A stretch of DNA of 64,000 nt from the NCBI GenBank assembly GCA_016930575.1, contig JAFGGL010000040.1, positions 1 to 64,000 of the forward strand, in the 5' to 3' direction. Made by a program: the position numbers and the translations under genes. The notes under the pieces were generated by a model. The model saw only the letters and a list, made by a program, of their open reading frames with translations, was not told where the DNA came from and made no database searches. Of this stretch, positions 12,351 through 21,747 are shown piece after piece. The stretch is from Clostridiales bacterium (GTDB lineage Bacteria; Bacillota; Clostridia; Christensenellales; Aristaeellaceae). The number at the start of each line of letters is the position of its first letter. Positions within the stretch are counted from its first letter, which is position 1.

Positions 12351-13862
12351 ATGGTCTATCGGGCGATCGGGCAGCTGGTGCGATACGGCGTCGGAAAAGG
12401 GCTGATTCGAAGCGCGGACGCCGTATATACATACAACCGCCTGCTGGAGATCCTTGCGCTGCCGGGAGACTGTAAAGAAAATATTGAATCCGCAGAAGCG
12501 AAGCATACGCTGCACGAACTGCTCGCGCTTTTGACGGACGACGCCTGCAGGCGCGGCGTCATCAAAGATACGCAGGGCAGCCGCGAGCTGTTCGATACCA
12601 GGCTGATGGGTGCGCTCACGCCGCTCCCGTCCGCTGTCGCGGACCGATTTGCGCAGGAATATCAGGATTCCCCCGCGCGGGCGACCGATTGGTTTTATGA
12701 TTTCAGCCGGGACGTAAACTATATCCGCGCGGACCGCATCCGAAAGGATATCCGCTGGCGGAGTGAAACCGAATACGGTGCGCTGGATATCACCGTCAAC
12801 ATGAGCAAGCCCGAAAAGGATCCGCGCGATATCGCCGCTGCCGGGAGCGCGCCGACGCGGGGATACCCCCGCTGCCTGCTGTGCTCGGAGACCGAGGGCT
12901 ACGCCGGGCGCGCGGATTTCCCCGCGCGGCAGAACCACCGCATCGTCCCGCTGCCGCTCTGCGGGGAGGCGTGGGGCTTTCAGTACTCGCCGTACGTGTA
13001 TTACCACCAGCACTGCATCATCCTCAACACGCGGCACGTGCCTATGGTGATTGAGCCCCGGACCTTTGATCTGCTGTTTGGTTTTCTGAGGCAATTCCCG
13101 CATTTCTTCGTGGGTTCCAACGCGGACCTGCCGATCGTGGGCGGGAGTATCCTCTCCCACGAGCATTTTCAGGGCGGCAATTACGAGTTCCCGATGGCAA
13201 AAGCGCCGGTCGAACACCCCTTTGCGCTGGATCAATTCCCCGACGTTTCCGCGGGAATCGTCCGCTGGCCGCTGTCGGTGATCCGGCTGAGCGGCGCGGA
13301 ATCCGAAGCCCTGACCGCAGCGGCCTCGCATATTTTGGATATCTGGCGCGGCTACAGCGACAAGAGCGCGGACATCCTCGCGAGCACCAACGGCGAGCCG
13401 CACAACACCGTCACCCCGATCGCCCGTATCCGCGATGGGCAATACGAGCTCGACATCGTACTGCGCAACAACCGCACATCGGGGGAACACCCGCTGGGTA
13501 TCTTCCATCCGCACGAGGAATACCACCACATCAAAAAGGAGAACATCGGCCTGATCGAGGTCATGGGCATGGCTATACTCCCCTCGCGGCTGCGCGGGGA
13601 ACTGCGGGAGATCAAAAAAGCGATGCGTGAAAACCAACCTTCCCCCGATCCGCCGCACGCGGACTGGGTGAAGGCGATGACGAAGCGATATGCCGCCGCA
13701 AACCGCCCGATGCAAACGATGTCGGAAGCGAAACTGGAAACCGCACTCCGCGCGGAGGTCGGGAAGGTGTTCTGTGGGGTGCTGGAAGACTGCGGCGTGT
13801 TCAAGCGAAACGAAGCAGGCCGGCGGGCGTTTGGGAAATTCATCGCCGCAATATCGGCGTAA
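12351..13862 (+). CDS. galT: UDP-glucose--hexose-1-phosphate uridylyltransferase, class II
   Basis: Leloir pathway enzyme exchanging UMP between UDP-glucose and galactose-1-phosphate. The 503 residues and opening 'IGQLVRYGVGKGLI' are those of the Firmicutes class II GalT. The active-site region reads 'VGGSILSHEHFQGG' with 'RHVPMVIEPRTF' before it. The ATG has GGAGG upstream. It follows GH27 by 81 bases. That gap holds a GC hairpin (about 12273-12297) and a TATAAT at 12306-12311, so galT may have a second promoter. No galactokinase or epimerase gene lies in the window. A terminator follows directly. Confidence 0.95.
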   Translation: MVYRAIGQLVRYGVGKGLIRSADAVYTYNRLLEILALPGDCKENIESAEAKHTLHELLALLTDDACRRGVIKDTQGSRELFDTRLMGALTPLPSAVADRFAQEYQDSPARATDWFYDFSRDVNYIRADRIRKDIRWRSETEYGALDITVNMSKPEKDPRDIAAAGSAPTRGYPRCLLCSETEGYAGRADFPARQNHRIVPLPLCGEAWGFQYSPYVYYHQHCIILNTRHVPMVIEPRTFDLLFGFLRQFPHFFVGSNADLPIVGGSILSHEHFQGGNYEFPMAKAPVEHPFALDQFPDVSAGIVRWPLSVIRLSGAESEALTAAASHILDIWRGYSDKSADILASTNGEPHNTVTPIARIRDGQYELDIVLRNNRTSGEHPLGIFHPHEEYHHIKKENIGLIEVMGMAILPSRLRGELREIKKAMRENQPSPDPPHADWVKAMTKRYAAANRPMQTMSEAKLETALRAEVGKVFCGVLEDCGVFKRNEAGRRAFGKFIAAISA

Positions 13863-13868
13863 TTAGAA

Positions 13869-13894
13869 ACTCGGGATCAAATCCCGAGTTTTTT
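13869..13894 (+). terminator. Intrinsic terminator after galT, overlapping the convergent gene's end
   Basis: A 9-bp stem (13869-13877 with 13881-13889), a 3-base loop and a T tract to 13894. The right side lies inside the last codons of the convergent helical-repeat gene (stop at 13877-13879), so the two transcription units end on each other. Confidence 0.85.
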
Positions 13895-14512
13895 CATTGC
13901 TTTTATCACCCTTGCCTGCTGGGACGCGGACAGTTCTTTCAATCGGCTTCGGATGCTGTCCGTTATCGGTTTGTGGTTGTCCTCGCGCAGGCAAACCGAT
14001 ACGCGCTCGAAGTGCTGGGGAATCTCCTTGGCCCTGCAGGCCCTAAAATGCCGGACCAAAACGGGCATCACCCGTTTTTCATACGCGGCGTCCGCCCCGC
14101 ACAGCGCGGCCAGGACGCTCACCGCGCTGTCCCGCGTGATGACGCTGCCGGTTTCATACGCCGCAAGCACCGTGTCCAGCTTCGCGTATACGGGCTTTGG
14201 ATTGAGCCCGGCGATACACCCAAGCGCGATCATCGCGCCCCAGACGAGGCGGTTGTTTTTCGAGCGCAGCAGATTGAGGAAGACGTCCGCGTACCCGGCG
14301 ATCAGCGCCGGATCGCGGTATCCGGTCTCATACAGAACCTTGATGCAGTCACTGGCGGTCGCCTTGTCCGACCGCAGGCCTCCGGCGATCTCCGCTATGC
14401 CGTCCCTGTCCCCGGCGTCCGACAAGCGCTGCGCCAAATCGATATTCGGCCAATCTCCGCTGCTGCCCAACGCGCTTGCGATTTGATTCAACGCGTTCAT
14501 CTTCGGCCTCAT
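13877..14512 (-). CDS. Small helical-repeat (HEAT-like) protein, unknown function
   Basis: A 211-residue, apparently soluble protein without signal peptide or cysteine motif. It is almost all amphipathic helices in a HEAT/ARM-like rhythm: 'ASDCIKVLYETGYRDPALIA', then 'NRLVWGAMIALGCIAG', then 'RDSAVSVLAALCGAD'. Such repeats usually mediate protein contacts. Its ATG at 14512 overlaps the stop of the EAL gene in ATGA, so translation is coupled; an internal ATG at 14500 with GAGG upstream is an alternative start. It ends the operon of binding protein, hybrid kinase and EAL protein. A role as partner of that pathway is inferred from position only. Confidence 0.7.
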   Translation of the reverse strand: MRPKMNALNQIASALGSSGDWPNIDLAQRLSDAGDRDGIAEIAGGLRSDKATASDCIKVLYETGYRDPALIAGYADVFLNLLRSKNNRLVWGAMIALGCIAGLNPKPVYAKLDTVLAAYETGSVITRDSAVSVLAALCGADAAYEKRVMPVLVRHFRACRAKEIPQHFERVSVCLREDNHKPITDSIRSRLKELSASQQARVIKAMKKLGI

Positions 14513-16587
14513 CCGTACTCGGCGGCAATGCCGATCGCCGCGTCCTCATCCAACGGTTTACTAAACAGGTATCCCTGCATCATATCGCAGTCGAAATCCA
14601 GCAGATACTGCTTCTGCTCGTTGTACTCCACGCCTTCGGCGATGACGGAATGTCCCATCCGGTGCGCCATGGCGATGATGTCGCGGGTGATGGTCTTCTC
14701 CCGCTGCGCGGTGAGCAGCCCGTCGATGAAGGTTTTATCGATCTTCAGGATGTTGATGTTCATAACACGTTCACGCGACAGCGTGGAGTAGCCGGTGCCG
14801 AAATCGTCGATGGAGGTCTTCACGCCGACCTTCATGAGTTTTTCCAGTTTCTTGTTGATCACGCTGAAACTGCCGGCGAATACAGATTCGGTCACTTCCA
14901 GCCCGAAGTTCTCGGGCCGCAGGCAGTACCGCTTGACGATATCCAGGAATTCAGTGATGAACTCGCTGCGCAGAAGCTGGATAGCGGACGCGTTGACGAA
15001 GATACGGATGTTCCTGTGCCCCGAATCCTGCAGGCGCTTCTGGAAGGCGCAAGCCATCTCGATAATCCGCTTGCCAAGCGGGATGATCAGTTGCGTCTCC
15101 TCGGCGATGGGAATGAACTCCAGCGGCGACACCCTGCCCAGCGTTTTGCTTTCAAACCGCGCCAGCGCCTCGAATTCTTCCACTTTATTGTTTTTCAGGT
15201 TCAATATCGGCTGGAACTGCAGGTAGAGGCGTTCATCCGGCGAACCGTCAACCGCCCGCATCAGCGCTTCCTTCACGTCGGCTTCCCGTTTCATCGCGGC
15301 TTCCATGTCGCTGTTGAAGAAGCGGTAGCCGAAATTCTGGTCCTTGTCGCTGCGCTCCGCCGCCGTGGACGCATTCTTGATGATATTTTCGATCGCGCCG
15401 TCCCCGTAGTCAAACTCCACGATGCCGATGCCGCAGCCGACGGTACGCAGGATCTGGATGGAATCCACCAGGTCCAGTATTTCCTGGCTGAATGCTTTCA
15501 GCTCGTCCTCGTCTTCATATTTCGTTATATAGAAAGCAAAGCGCTCAAAGGAGATTTGGAACAGCTGCCTGTGCTCGTCTTCCAATTCGGAGAGGCTTGC
15601 CGCAAGTTCCACCATGATCTCTTCGCAGAAGTTGTACCCGTAGGACAGGCTGATCGCGTTGATCTTGCGCAGGCTCAACAGCACAATCGCGCGGGCGCCT
15701 TCGGCTTTCCCCTCCATGTCTTCGGAAAGGATATTGGCCAGATACCGGCGGTTGTGCAGTTTGGTCAGGCTGTCGATCTCCGAGATATGTTTGAGTTGCA
15801 TCTCCTTTTCCTTGCGGTCGCTGATATCCTGCACAAGGCAGATGTGGTTGAGCTCCGTATCCTTGAGTATGTTCAGCTGCGCGACGATGACGTCCACCCA
15901 AACAATATTGCCGTCCGGCCGCACAAAGCGCTTTTCCATCCTGTAGCTTTCGATTTCCCCGGCCTTGAAGCGGCGGTAGAGCGCTTCCTCCTTGGGAAGG
16001 TCGTCCGGGTGCGTGATCTTCGCCCAGCCGAGTTCGATGAGCTCTTCCCGGGTCCGCCCGGTGATCCGCTGATATTGTTCGTTGAAGATCGTTTTCTCTC
16101 CGCCGCCGCTGCCGGGATTTTCCCCGTGCGAAAGCGCGATGCCGATAGGCGCCTGGTTAAGGAGCGTATCCAGCGTCAGGTTGCGCTCATACAACGTCTG
16201 TTCGTACAGTTTTTGAATTTGCAGGAGTTCCAGGTGGATACCGATGCGCAGCCGCAGCGATTCCAGGTTGATCGGCTTGCGGATGAAGTCCACCGCGCCC
16301 GCCTGCAGCCCGCGGATCTCGTTATCGAGCTCGTCGTAATTGGTAAGGATGATCGCGCGCATCTGTTTGTTCTGGTTGATGTCCTTGAGTTCGTTAAGCA
16401 CTTCAAAGCCGTTCATCACGGGCATGTTCAGGTCCAGGATGATCAGGTCGATATCCGGCTGCTCGTGGATCAGCCGCATCGCTTCGCGGCCGTTTTGCGC
16501 CGTGATCACGTCAAAGTCGCTCAGCATGTTTTTGATGATCAGGCGATCGGTCGCCGAATCATCCACGACCAGGAGTTTTCCGGTCAT
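14509..16587 (-). CDS. REC-PAS-(degenerate GGDEF)-EAL protein, predicted c-di-GMP phosphodiesterase
   Basis: Response regulator with a cyclic-di-GMP output, 692 residues from the ATG at 16587. That start has GGGAGG 7 bases upstream; an earlier in-frame ATG at 16608 does not. Order: receiver domain (about 1-120, phospho-acceptor Asp52 in 'ILDLNMP'), short linker, PAS (about 135-260), GGDEF-like domain (265-430) and EAL domain (435-690). The GGDEF signature is replaced by 'SFERF', so cyclase activity should be lost. The EAL domain keeps 'FEALARF', 'NASAIQ', 'DDFGTGYS', 'KIDKTFI' and 'IAEGVE', so it should hydrolyse c-di-GMP. It lies 42 bases after the hybrid kinase, its likely phosphodonor, and overlaps the HEAT-like gene in ATGA. 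Confidence 0.9.
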   Translation of the reverse strand: MTGKLLVVDDSATDRLIIKNMLSDFDVITAQNGREAMRLIHEQPDIDLIILDLNMPVMNGFEVLNELKDINQNKQMRAIILTNYDELDNEIRGLQAGAVDFIRKPINLESLRLRIGIHLELLQIQKLYEQTLYERNLTLDTLLNQAPIGIALSHGENPGSGGGEKTIFNEQYQRITGRTREELIELGWAKITHPDDLPKEEALYRRFKAGEIESYRMEKRFVRPDGNIVWVDVIVAQLNILKDTELNHICLVQDISDRKEKEMQLKHISEIDSLTKLHNRRYLANILSEDMEGKAEGARAIVLLSLRKINAISLSYGYNFCEEIMVELAASLSELEDEHRQLFQISFERFAFYITKYEDEDELKAFSQEILDLVDSIQILRTVGCGIGIVEFDYGDGAIENIIKNASTAAERSDKDQNFGYRFFNSDMEAAMKREADVKEALMRAVDGSPDERLYLQFQPILNLKNNKVEEFEALARFESKTLGRVSPLEFIPIAEETQLIIPLGKRIIEMACAFQKRLQDSGHRNIRIFVNASAIQLLRSEFITEFLDIVKRYCLRPENFGLEVTESVFAGSFSVINKKLEKLMKVGVKTSIDDFGTGYSTLSRERVMNINILKIDKTFIDGLLTAQREKTITRDIIAMAHRMGHSVIAEGVEYNEQKQYLLDFDCDMMQGYLFSKPLDEDAAIGIAAEYG

Positions 16588-16629
16588 ACTTGTGCCTCCC
16601 TTTGCCATCGGCTGCGGTCATCGCGCAGC

Positions 16630-19545
16630 TTATTCATGCTCCTGCATGGTTTGGATCTCGCCGAGCAGCGCTTCCAGCGTTCCCAGGAATTCCCGGCTCA
16701 GCATTTCGATCTCCTGGTTGTTTTCCTCTTTCAATGCCGTTTGCAGTCGCACGGCCAGCTCGTACAGCGGCTTTGCGCCGATGCTGCCGGAGCTTGACTT
16801 AAGCTTGTGCACGATGCCGACGGCCTCGCCGTAGTGCATGTCTTTGATAGCCTGCGACAGTTTCTCCGCCGTATCCAGGTTCTCCGAACGGTATTGCGCA
16901 AGCACCTGCAGGTACAATTCGCGGTTCATCCCTATGTTGCGGACACCGGTCTGGGTATCCAGCACGGCCGGGGCAGCTTCCGGCGTTGTGTCGTTTGCTT
17001 TCAAGATATCCCGCACCGCCTTGATAAACTGCTCGGGATCAAAGGGCTTCGTCAGGTAATGATGGATGCCGTTTTGCTCGCACTGGTCCTTGATGCCCGT
17101 GATGACGTCCGCCGTCAGCGCCACGATGGGCACGTCCCCGGAGAGCCTGCGGATCGCCGCAGAAGCTTCGTAGCCGTTCATCATCGGCATGTGCAGGTCC
17201 ATCAGGATCAAATCGATTATATCCCGGTTCTGGGTGTAAAGCTCCACCGCGATTTTTCCGTTTTCGGCCAGCAGCACCGTAAGCCCCGCCTGTTCCAGAA
17301 GCGTTTTAGCGATCAGCTGGTTGGTCTTGTTATCCTCGGCGACCAGCACGCTGTACTGCTTCCGCCCGGCTGCTGTCTCGCTGTGCGTCTCCTCCGACAT
17401 CTGCGACGCGGCGATCGCCTTGAGGTGGAAGATGTCCAATATCCCGTTGAGCAGGACCGACGGGATGATCGGCTTGCCGATGCCAACGTCCACATGGTTC
17501 TCGTCCAGCTTGTCAAACAGGTCTTCCCGCATCATCGGCATCAGCATGAGGATCTTCGGTTTGACGGCGATCCTGTCGTTTTCCAGGATGTTCTGCACAA
17601 AGGGGAAGCCGCCTTCATTGGGCGTTTCGTAGTCCACGATCAGCAGATCGAAGGGCTTGGCATGTTTGCCGTTGGCCGCCTGCAGCATCGAAAGCGCGCT
17701 GATCTGCGACGTCGTGAGCTCGCTTTCCATCCCAAAGGACTCCAGGTAGGTCTGGATCAGGTTCATGCTCGAAACGGATTTCTCAAACACAAGCGTACGG
17801 ATATCCTTAAGTTGCTCGCCGGAAACCCTGCTCTTATACTCCGTTTCCTTATCCTTGTCCACGGGCAGCGGCAGACGGATCACAAAGGACGAACCTTCGC
17901 CGGGAGCGCTGAATACCTGCACGTCCCCGCCCATCAGGTCCACGAGATTCTTGACGATCGACAGCCCGAGCCCCGTGCCGCCGAAACGCCTGTTGATGCT
18001 GGTATCGGCCTGCGTAAAGGGCGTAAACAGCTTTTTCACCTGCTCTTCGGTCATCCCGATTCCCGTGTCCTTCACCGTAAACGAGAGGTGACAGATATCG
18101 TCCACGCGCTCCGTCAGCCGGATATCCAGCGTGACCTCGCCCTCGCTGGTGAATTTCGCGGCGTTGTTCATCACGTTGATCAGAATCTGCTCCAGCCGTT
18201 TGGCGTCGCCGAGGTACCAGTTGGGCGCCGACGGGTCCTTGATCAGCCGCAGCCCGATTTTCTGCTCTTCGATCTTGAAGGAAACGATGCTGATGACGTC
18301 CTTCACCACCTGGTCCATGCTGAATGGCGCGACTTCCAGTTCCACCTTGCCCGCTTCGATCTTGGAGAAGTCCAGGATATCGTTGATGATTCCAAGCATG
18401 ATGTTGGAGGACTGGGTGATTCTGTCCGCATACATCTTCTGCGTGACGGTGACCTTGGTCTTCTTCAGGAGGTAGGCCATGCCGATGATCCCGTTGAGCG
18501 GCGTGCGGATCTCATGGGACATCCTGGCTAAAAACCTGGACTTGACCTGGTTGGCCTCGTCGGCCTCCATCTTCGCCTCTTCCATCGCCTTTTCGCTCTT
18601 CTTGCGGATAACGATTTCCTTGCGCAGGCGGACGATCCAGAACGCCGACACCAACAGCACCAGCGCGGCGACGCCCGCGGCGATCAGTATGATGCGGATC
18701 AGCCACGTATAGTCCGCGCTTTCCTTGATGCTGATCCACTTGTCGCTGATGGCGATCTTGCTTTCTTCGTCGATGGCTTTGAGCGTTTTGTTGATGATGC
18801 CGATGAGCTCCGGCCAGTCGCTGCGGACGGCGAAATACAGATGCTGCGGCTCTTCGGTATCGATGGGGATGACCTTCAGGTTTGTGATCCCGATGGACTT
18901 CGCCAGGTAATTGGTCGTCGCCAGGTTGCCGACAAATACCGTCTCCCTGCCGTCGGCTACCGCCCGCAGCGCGTCCTCCACATTGTTATAGAGGATCAGC
19001 GTGATCTCGTTGAAATCGGCCAGGTAGCTGTGGTGCGAGCTGTTTTGCTGCACGGCGACGGTCCTGCCGTTGAGGTCGTCGAATGATTTGACGTCGTTGT
19101 TGTCCTCGCCTAAAAACATCACGCGCTGAAAGGAGATATACGGGTCGGAGAAGAGGAAATATTTCTCGCGCTGCGCCGTTTTGGATACGCAGGGCAGCAT
19201 GTCCAGCTTCCGTTCCACCGCGTACTCGTATGCCTGCGACCATGTCAGGTTTTCCGCGGCCGTAAACTGCAATCCGGTCTTTTGGGAGATCAAATCCAGG
19301 TAATCCGCCGCGATGCCCTTGTACTCGCCGTCCGTATCAAAAAACTCGTACGGGATGAATTCGGGATCGACGCCCAGCGTGATCACCGGATGGTCGCCGA
19401 TGAATTTGAACTCAAAATACGTCAGATTGAGGGCAAACAGGTCAATCCCGCTTGTATCTTCCGCGATTGCGCCGCCGATTCCAAGCACGACGGCCAGCAT
19501 GAGCAGCGCGGCCAGCCCTCTTCGCACAAGTGCGGTTCTTCTCAA
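16630..19545 (-). CDS. Hybrid sensor histidine kinase with extracellular SBP_bac_3 domain, two REC domains and Hpt
   Basis: Membrane sensor with a complete phosphorelay in 971 residues. A signal peptide (1-28) is followed by a periplasmic amino-acid-type solute-binding domain (about 53-270: '[14 protein letters not shown]', 'RKLDMLPCV', '[11 protein letters not shown]') and one membrane helix (281-303). Then come HisKA with His344 in '[10 protein letters not shown]' and HATPase (Asn461, 'DTGIGM' at 493, 'GGTGLGLS' at 522). The first receiver is divergent (Asp638); the second is typical (Asp783, Lys833). An Hpt domain carries His913 in '[10 protein letters not shown]'. It starts with TTG at 19545, with AGGAGGG 7 bases upstream. 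It lies between an orphan binding lipoprotein and the EAL response regulator, so a ligand-to-c-di-GMP route is likely; the ligand is unknown. Confidence 0.93.
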   Translation of the reverse strand: MRRTALVRRGLAALLMLAVVLGIGGAIAEDTSGIDLFALNLTYFEFKFIGDHPVITLGVDPEFIPYEFFDTDGEYKGIAADYLDLISQKTGLQFTAAENLTWSQAYEYAVERKLDMLPCVSKTAQREKYFLFSDPYISFQRVMFLGEDNNDVKSFDDLNGRTVAVQQNSSHHSYLADFNEITLILYNNVEDALRAVADGRETVFVGNLATTNYLAKSIGITNLKVIPIDTEEPQHLYFAVRSDWPELIGIINKTLKAIDEESKIAISDKWISIKESADYTWLIRIILIAAGVAALVLLVSAFWIVRLRKEIVIRKKSEKAMEEAKMEADEANQVKSRFLARMSHEIRTPLNGIIGMAYLLKKTKVTVTQKMYADRITQSSNIMLGIINDILDFSKIEAGKVELEVAPFSMDQVVKDVISIVSFKIEEQKIGLRLIKDPSAPNWYLGDAKRLEQILINVMNNAAKFTSEGEVTLDIRLTERVDDICHLSFTVKDTGIGMTEEQVKKLFTPFTQADTSINRRFGGTGLGLSIVKNLVDLMGGDVQVFSAPGEGSSFVIRLPLPVDKDKETEYKSRVSGEQLKDIRTLVFEKSVSSMNLIQTYLESFGMESELTTSQISALSMLQAANGKHAKPFDLLIVDYETPNEGGFPFVQNILENDRIAVKPKILMLMPMMREDLFDKLDENHVDVGIGKPIIPSVLLNGILDIFHLKAIAASQMSEETHSETAAGRKQYSVLVAEDNKTNQLIAKTLLEQAGLTVLLAENGKIAVELYTQNRDIIDLILMDLHMPMMNGYEASAAIRRLSGDVPIVALTADVITGIKDQCEQNGIHHYLTKPFDPEQFIKAVRDILKANDTTPEAAPAVLDTQTGVRNIGMNRELYLQVLAQYRSENLDTAEKLSQAIKDMHYGEAVGIVHKLKSSSGSIGAKPLYELAVRLQTALKEENNQEIEMLSREFLGTLEALLGEIQTMQEHE

Positions 19546-19588
19546 TCAGCGTCCCTCCTCTTCTTGCAGGATGGCGCGTTTCATCGGT

Positions 19589-20920
19589 TTACTGTACCTG
19601 TAAAATTTGATTTCCTTTATGCTCTACTTCGCTGAGGAACGCTTCGATCGTCGTCTCCCCGGTCATCACCCGGTGCAGCCCGGGCTCGTATATCTCGTCC
19701 TTCACCGTCTGCCAGGCGGGCACGGGCACGTCGATGCTCGGCGTTTCAAAGCCTGCGATGAAGGTTTGATACTCCGGATGCATGACAAAGATCTGGCTGT
19801 CCGCCATATCGATGCGGATGGGCGTCCTGAACGGGTAGTAGGCATCGTGCTCCGGGCTGTACTCGCCCTTCATGATCTCCTCCTGGGCTTTCACGGAGAT
19901 CATGAAGCGGATAAACTCCCTCGCCGCTTCGCTCCCCTGTTCGTCCATGCCGGCTGGAATCGCCAGCATCAGCGGCCCGACCTCCGAACACAGGCCGACG
20001 GTTGCAAGCGGCAGGATGCCCACCTCGAACGGATTTCCATTTTTCTGGATATCGGTCAGGCCCCAGATTCCGAGTATCTCAAACGCCACTTCCTGATTCC
20101 GGAACGCCGTCTGCACCTCGGCCGCCGTATCGTCAAGCCAGGTCGGCTGCGCGTGCGCCCCCAGCACGTCCCTGTAGATGCGCAAAGCTTCTGCGGACTG
20201 CTCGTTATTGATAACGACGCTTTTCCCGTCGTCTGAGACAAGGCCGGAGCCGAAACCGTAGATGAACTGGTTCACCATCCAGGAGATATCGTTTGATTGC
20301 GCGCCCACCAGGCCGAGGCCCTTGGCTTTCGTTTTCCGGTCGATGGTCTCGATCGCGCTGATGAAGCTATCCATATCCGTGATGCCGTCCGCGTCCACGC
20401 CTGCGCTTTCAAGGATACCCTTGTTGTATAAAAGGCACATGGAATGCCCGAGCCACGGGATGCCGTAGACCGCTTCGTCCACGGAGGTCAGCGCCCATAT
20501 GGCGTCGTAAAACAGCTCCTTCACATCGGCGAACGCTTCCGTAAGATCCATCAGGTACCCCTGGCTCCCGAAATAGCGGATAAAGCGGTACGGGAGCACG
20601 TATACGGTATTTTCGTTTGCGTTAAGCAGCGCTCCCACCGCCTCGCGGTCTTCATCGCCGTCGATCACCGTGACCTGCGTGTCCGACTGCGCGTTGAATT
20701 CATCCACGATCGCCTGTATCGCCTCGCCGCGGCCGGAATAACTTTTCCAGGTGATTCGAAAAGACAGCGGATGCCGCTCCGCGGGCGTTTCGGTCTGCGC
20801 AGCGGTTTGGGTGCCGCCGGCTGTGCTTGTTGCTTCCGGCGTTTGGCCGCCGTTGCAGGAAACCAGCAGTCCGCACAGCAAAACAAGAATCAGTACGGCT
20901 ATCAATCTGCTGCGGCGCAT
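19589..20920 (-). CDS. Extracellular solute-binding lipoprotein (family 1), orphan, first gene of a signalling operon
   Basis: Sugar-type binding protein of 443 residues from the ATG at 20920, which has GGAGG 10 bases upstream; the longer GTG start at 20944 would put residues before the lipoprotein signal. The N-terminus is basic, then hydrophobic, then the lipobox 'LLVSC'. A TPEATST-rich tether follows, then a two-lobe fold ('GIPWLGHSMCLLYNKGIL', 'PFEVGILPLATVG'). No permease or ATPase genes lie nearby. The next genes are a hybrid kinase with its own binding domain and an EAL regulator. It may therefore present ligand to the sensor rather than feed a transporter; alternatively it could serve permeases encoded elsewhere. 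Transcribed from the promoter at 21068-21096. Confidence 0.88.
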   Translation of the reverse strand: MRRSRLIAVLILVLLCGLLVSCNGGQTPEATSTAGGTQTAAQTETPAERHPLSFRITWKSYSGRGEAIQAIVDEFNAQSDTQVTVIDGDEDREAVGALLNANENTVYVLPYRFIRYFGSQGYLMDLTEAFADVKELFYDAIWALTSVDEAVYGIPWLGHSMCLLYNKGILESAGVDADGITDMDSFISAIETIDRKTKAKGLGLVGAQSNDISWMVNQFIYGFGSGLVSDDGKSVVINNEQSAEALRIYRDVLGAHAQPTWLDDTAAEVQTAFRNQEVAFEILGIWGLTDIQKNGNPFEVGILPLATVGLCSEVGPLMLAIPAGMDEQGSEAAREFIRFMISVKAQEEIMKGEYSPEHDAYYPFRTPIRIDMADSQIFVMHPEYQTFIAGFETPSIDVPVPAWQTVKDEIYEPGLHRVMTGETTIEAFLSEVEHKGNQILQVQ

Positions 20921-21067
20921 GGGTATGACACCTCCGGTGGACACAAATAAGCCTCAGACACAAATGTTCATGAAGATCAGTTATTGCGGTCCAGGTTGTG
21001 TTCGCTGCCGTTTACGGTCAGGCGTGTTATGGAAAACCAGATCGGCGATTCGTTTTCTGTCTGTTCT

Positions 21068-21096
21068 ATCGTACTTTGATTTCCTGATATTGTCAA
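21068..21096 (-). promoter_or_regulatory. Promoter of the binding protein-kinase-EAL operon
   Basis: On the minus strand, TTGACA (21096-21091), a 17-base spacer and TACGAT (21073-21068). This leaves a leader of roughly 140 bases before the lipoprotein start at 20920, in which no clear riboswitch fold was seen. Confidence 0.65.
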
Positions 21097-21219
21097 ATAT
21101 TCACTGTATTAAATACTCCCACGAATCATGCAATTTATTATACAACATCTGTATGTGAATTGCACCAGGAAATTATTAACTGACGGTTTCCGTTTGCTTC
21201 TCGCAAGAGAAAGCCCCGC

Positions 21220-21702
21220 TCATTCCTCCGGCGCGGCGGTAAGCGTTTCCTCGTCCTTCGCCGCGCGCCTTGCGAGGCTGTTGGTATTCATGGTCTTGCG
21301 GAAAACCACGAGGCTTTGGAACAGGAATTCCGTGAGGAAGTTGACGATCATCGTGCCGCCGACCACGATATACTCGTTCCAGCCGATCACGGTCAACGCG
21401 TCCACCCACCAGGTGCTCACGGGCGTGAACACGGCGTAGTACAGGAACACGAGCGTCATGGCCTTGGGGATATTGGCCGCGGATTTGAAGGTGTAGCGAC
21501 GGTTGAAGGTGAAGTTCCACACCACGCTTAACACCAGCGCGATCAAGTAGCTGGGCCAGTAGCTTAAGCCGGTCAATTCGTTGAGCAGCGTGAAGCTGCC
21601 GATTTGTATCAGCCCCGCCGATATGGAAAACAGCGTGAACTTCAACAGCTGCCACGCCCGCTGCGTCATGCTCAGCTGCGCGCCGTTTTTCGGTTCGGTC
21701 AT
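21220..21702 (-). CDS. GtrA-family membrane protein
   Basis: Small integral membrane protein of 160 residues with four hydrophobic helices, beginning at 'LKFTLFSISAGLIQIGSF' and ending near 'VGGTMIVNFLTEFLFQSL'. The motif 'NFTFNRRYTF' between the second and third helices is the GtrA hallmark. Relatives are thought to move lipid-linked sugars across the membrane or to assist glycosyltransferases in cell-surface polysaccharide or teichoic-acid decoration. No glycosyltransferase gene is adjacent. It lies downstream of the P-loop kinase (21748-22299) with a 45-base gap. The charged C-terminal tail ('KDEETLTAAPEE') is cytoplasmic. Confidence 0.9.
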   Translation of the reverse strand: MTEPKNGAQLSMTQRAWQLLKFTLFSISAGLIQIGSFTLLNELTGLSYWPSYLIALVLSVVWNFTFNRRYTFKSAANIPKAMTLVFLYYAVFTPVSTWWVDALTVIGWNEYIVVGGTMIVNFLTEFLFQSLVVFRKTMNTNSLARRAAKDEETLTAAPEE

Positions 21703-21747
21703 GCGGTCAGCCCCTTTGCACGTTTTATACAGTATAACAGACGTCCG

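Noticed and set aside
14476-16797. Very long plus-strand open frame (about 770 codons) opposite the EAL gene
   Set aside because: It is antisense to a protein with clear REC, PAS and EAL motifs, shows no family features, and lacks a ribosome site. High third-position GC produces such shadows here.
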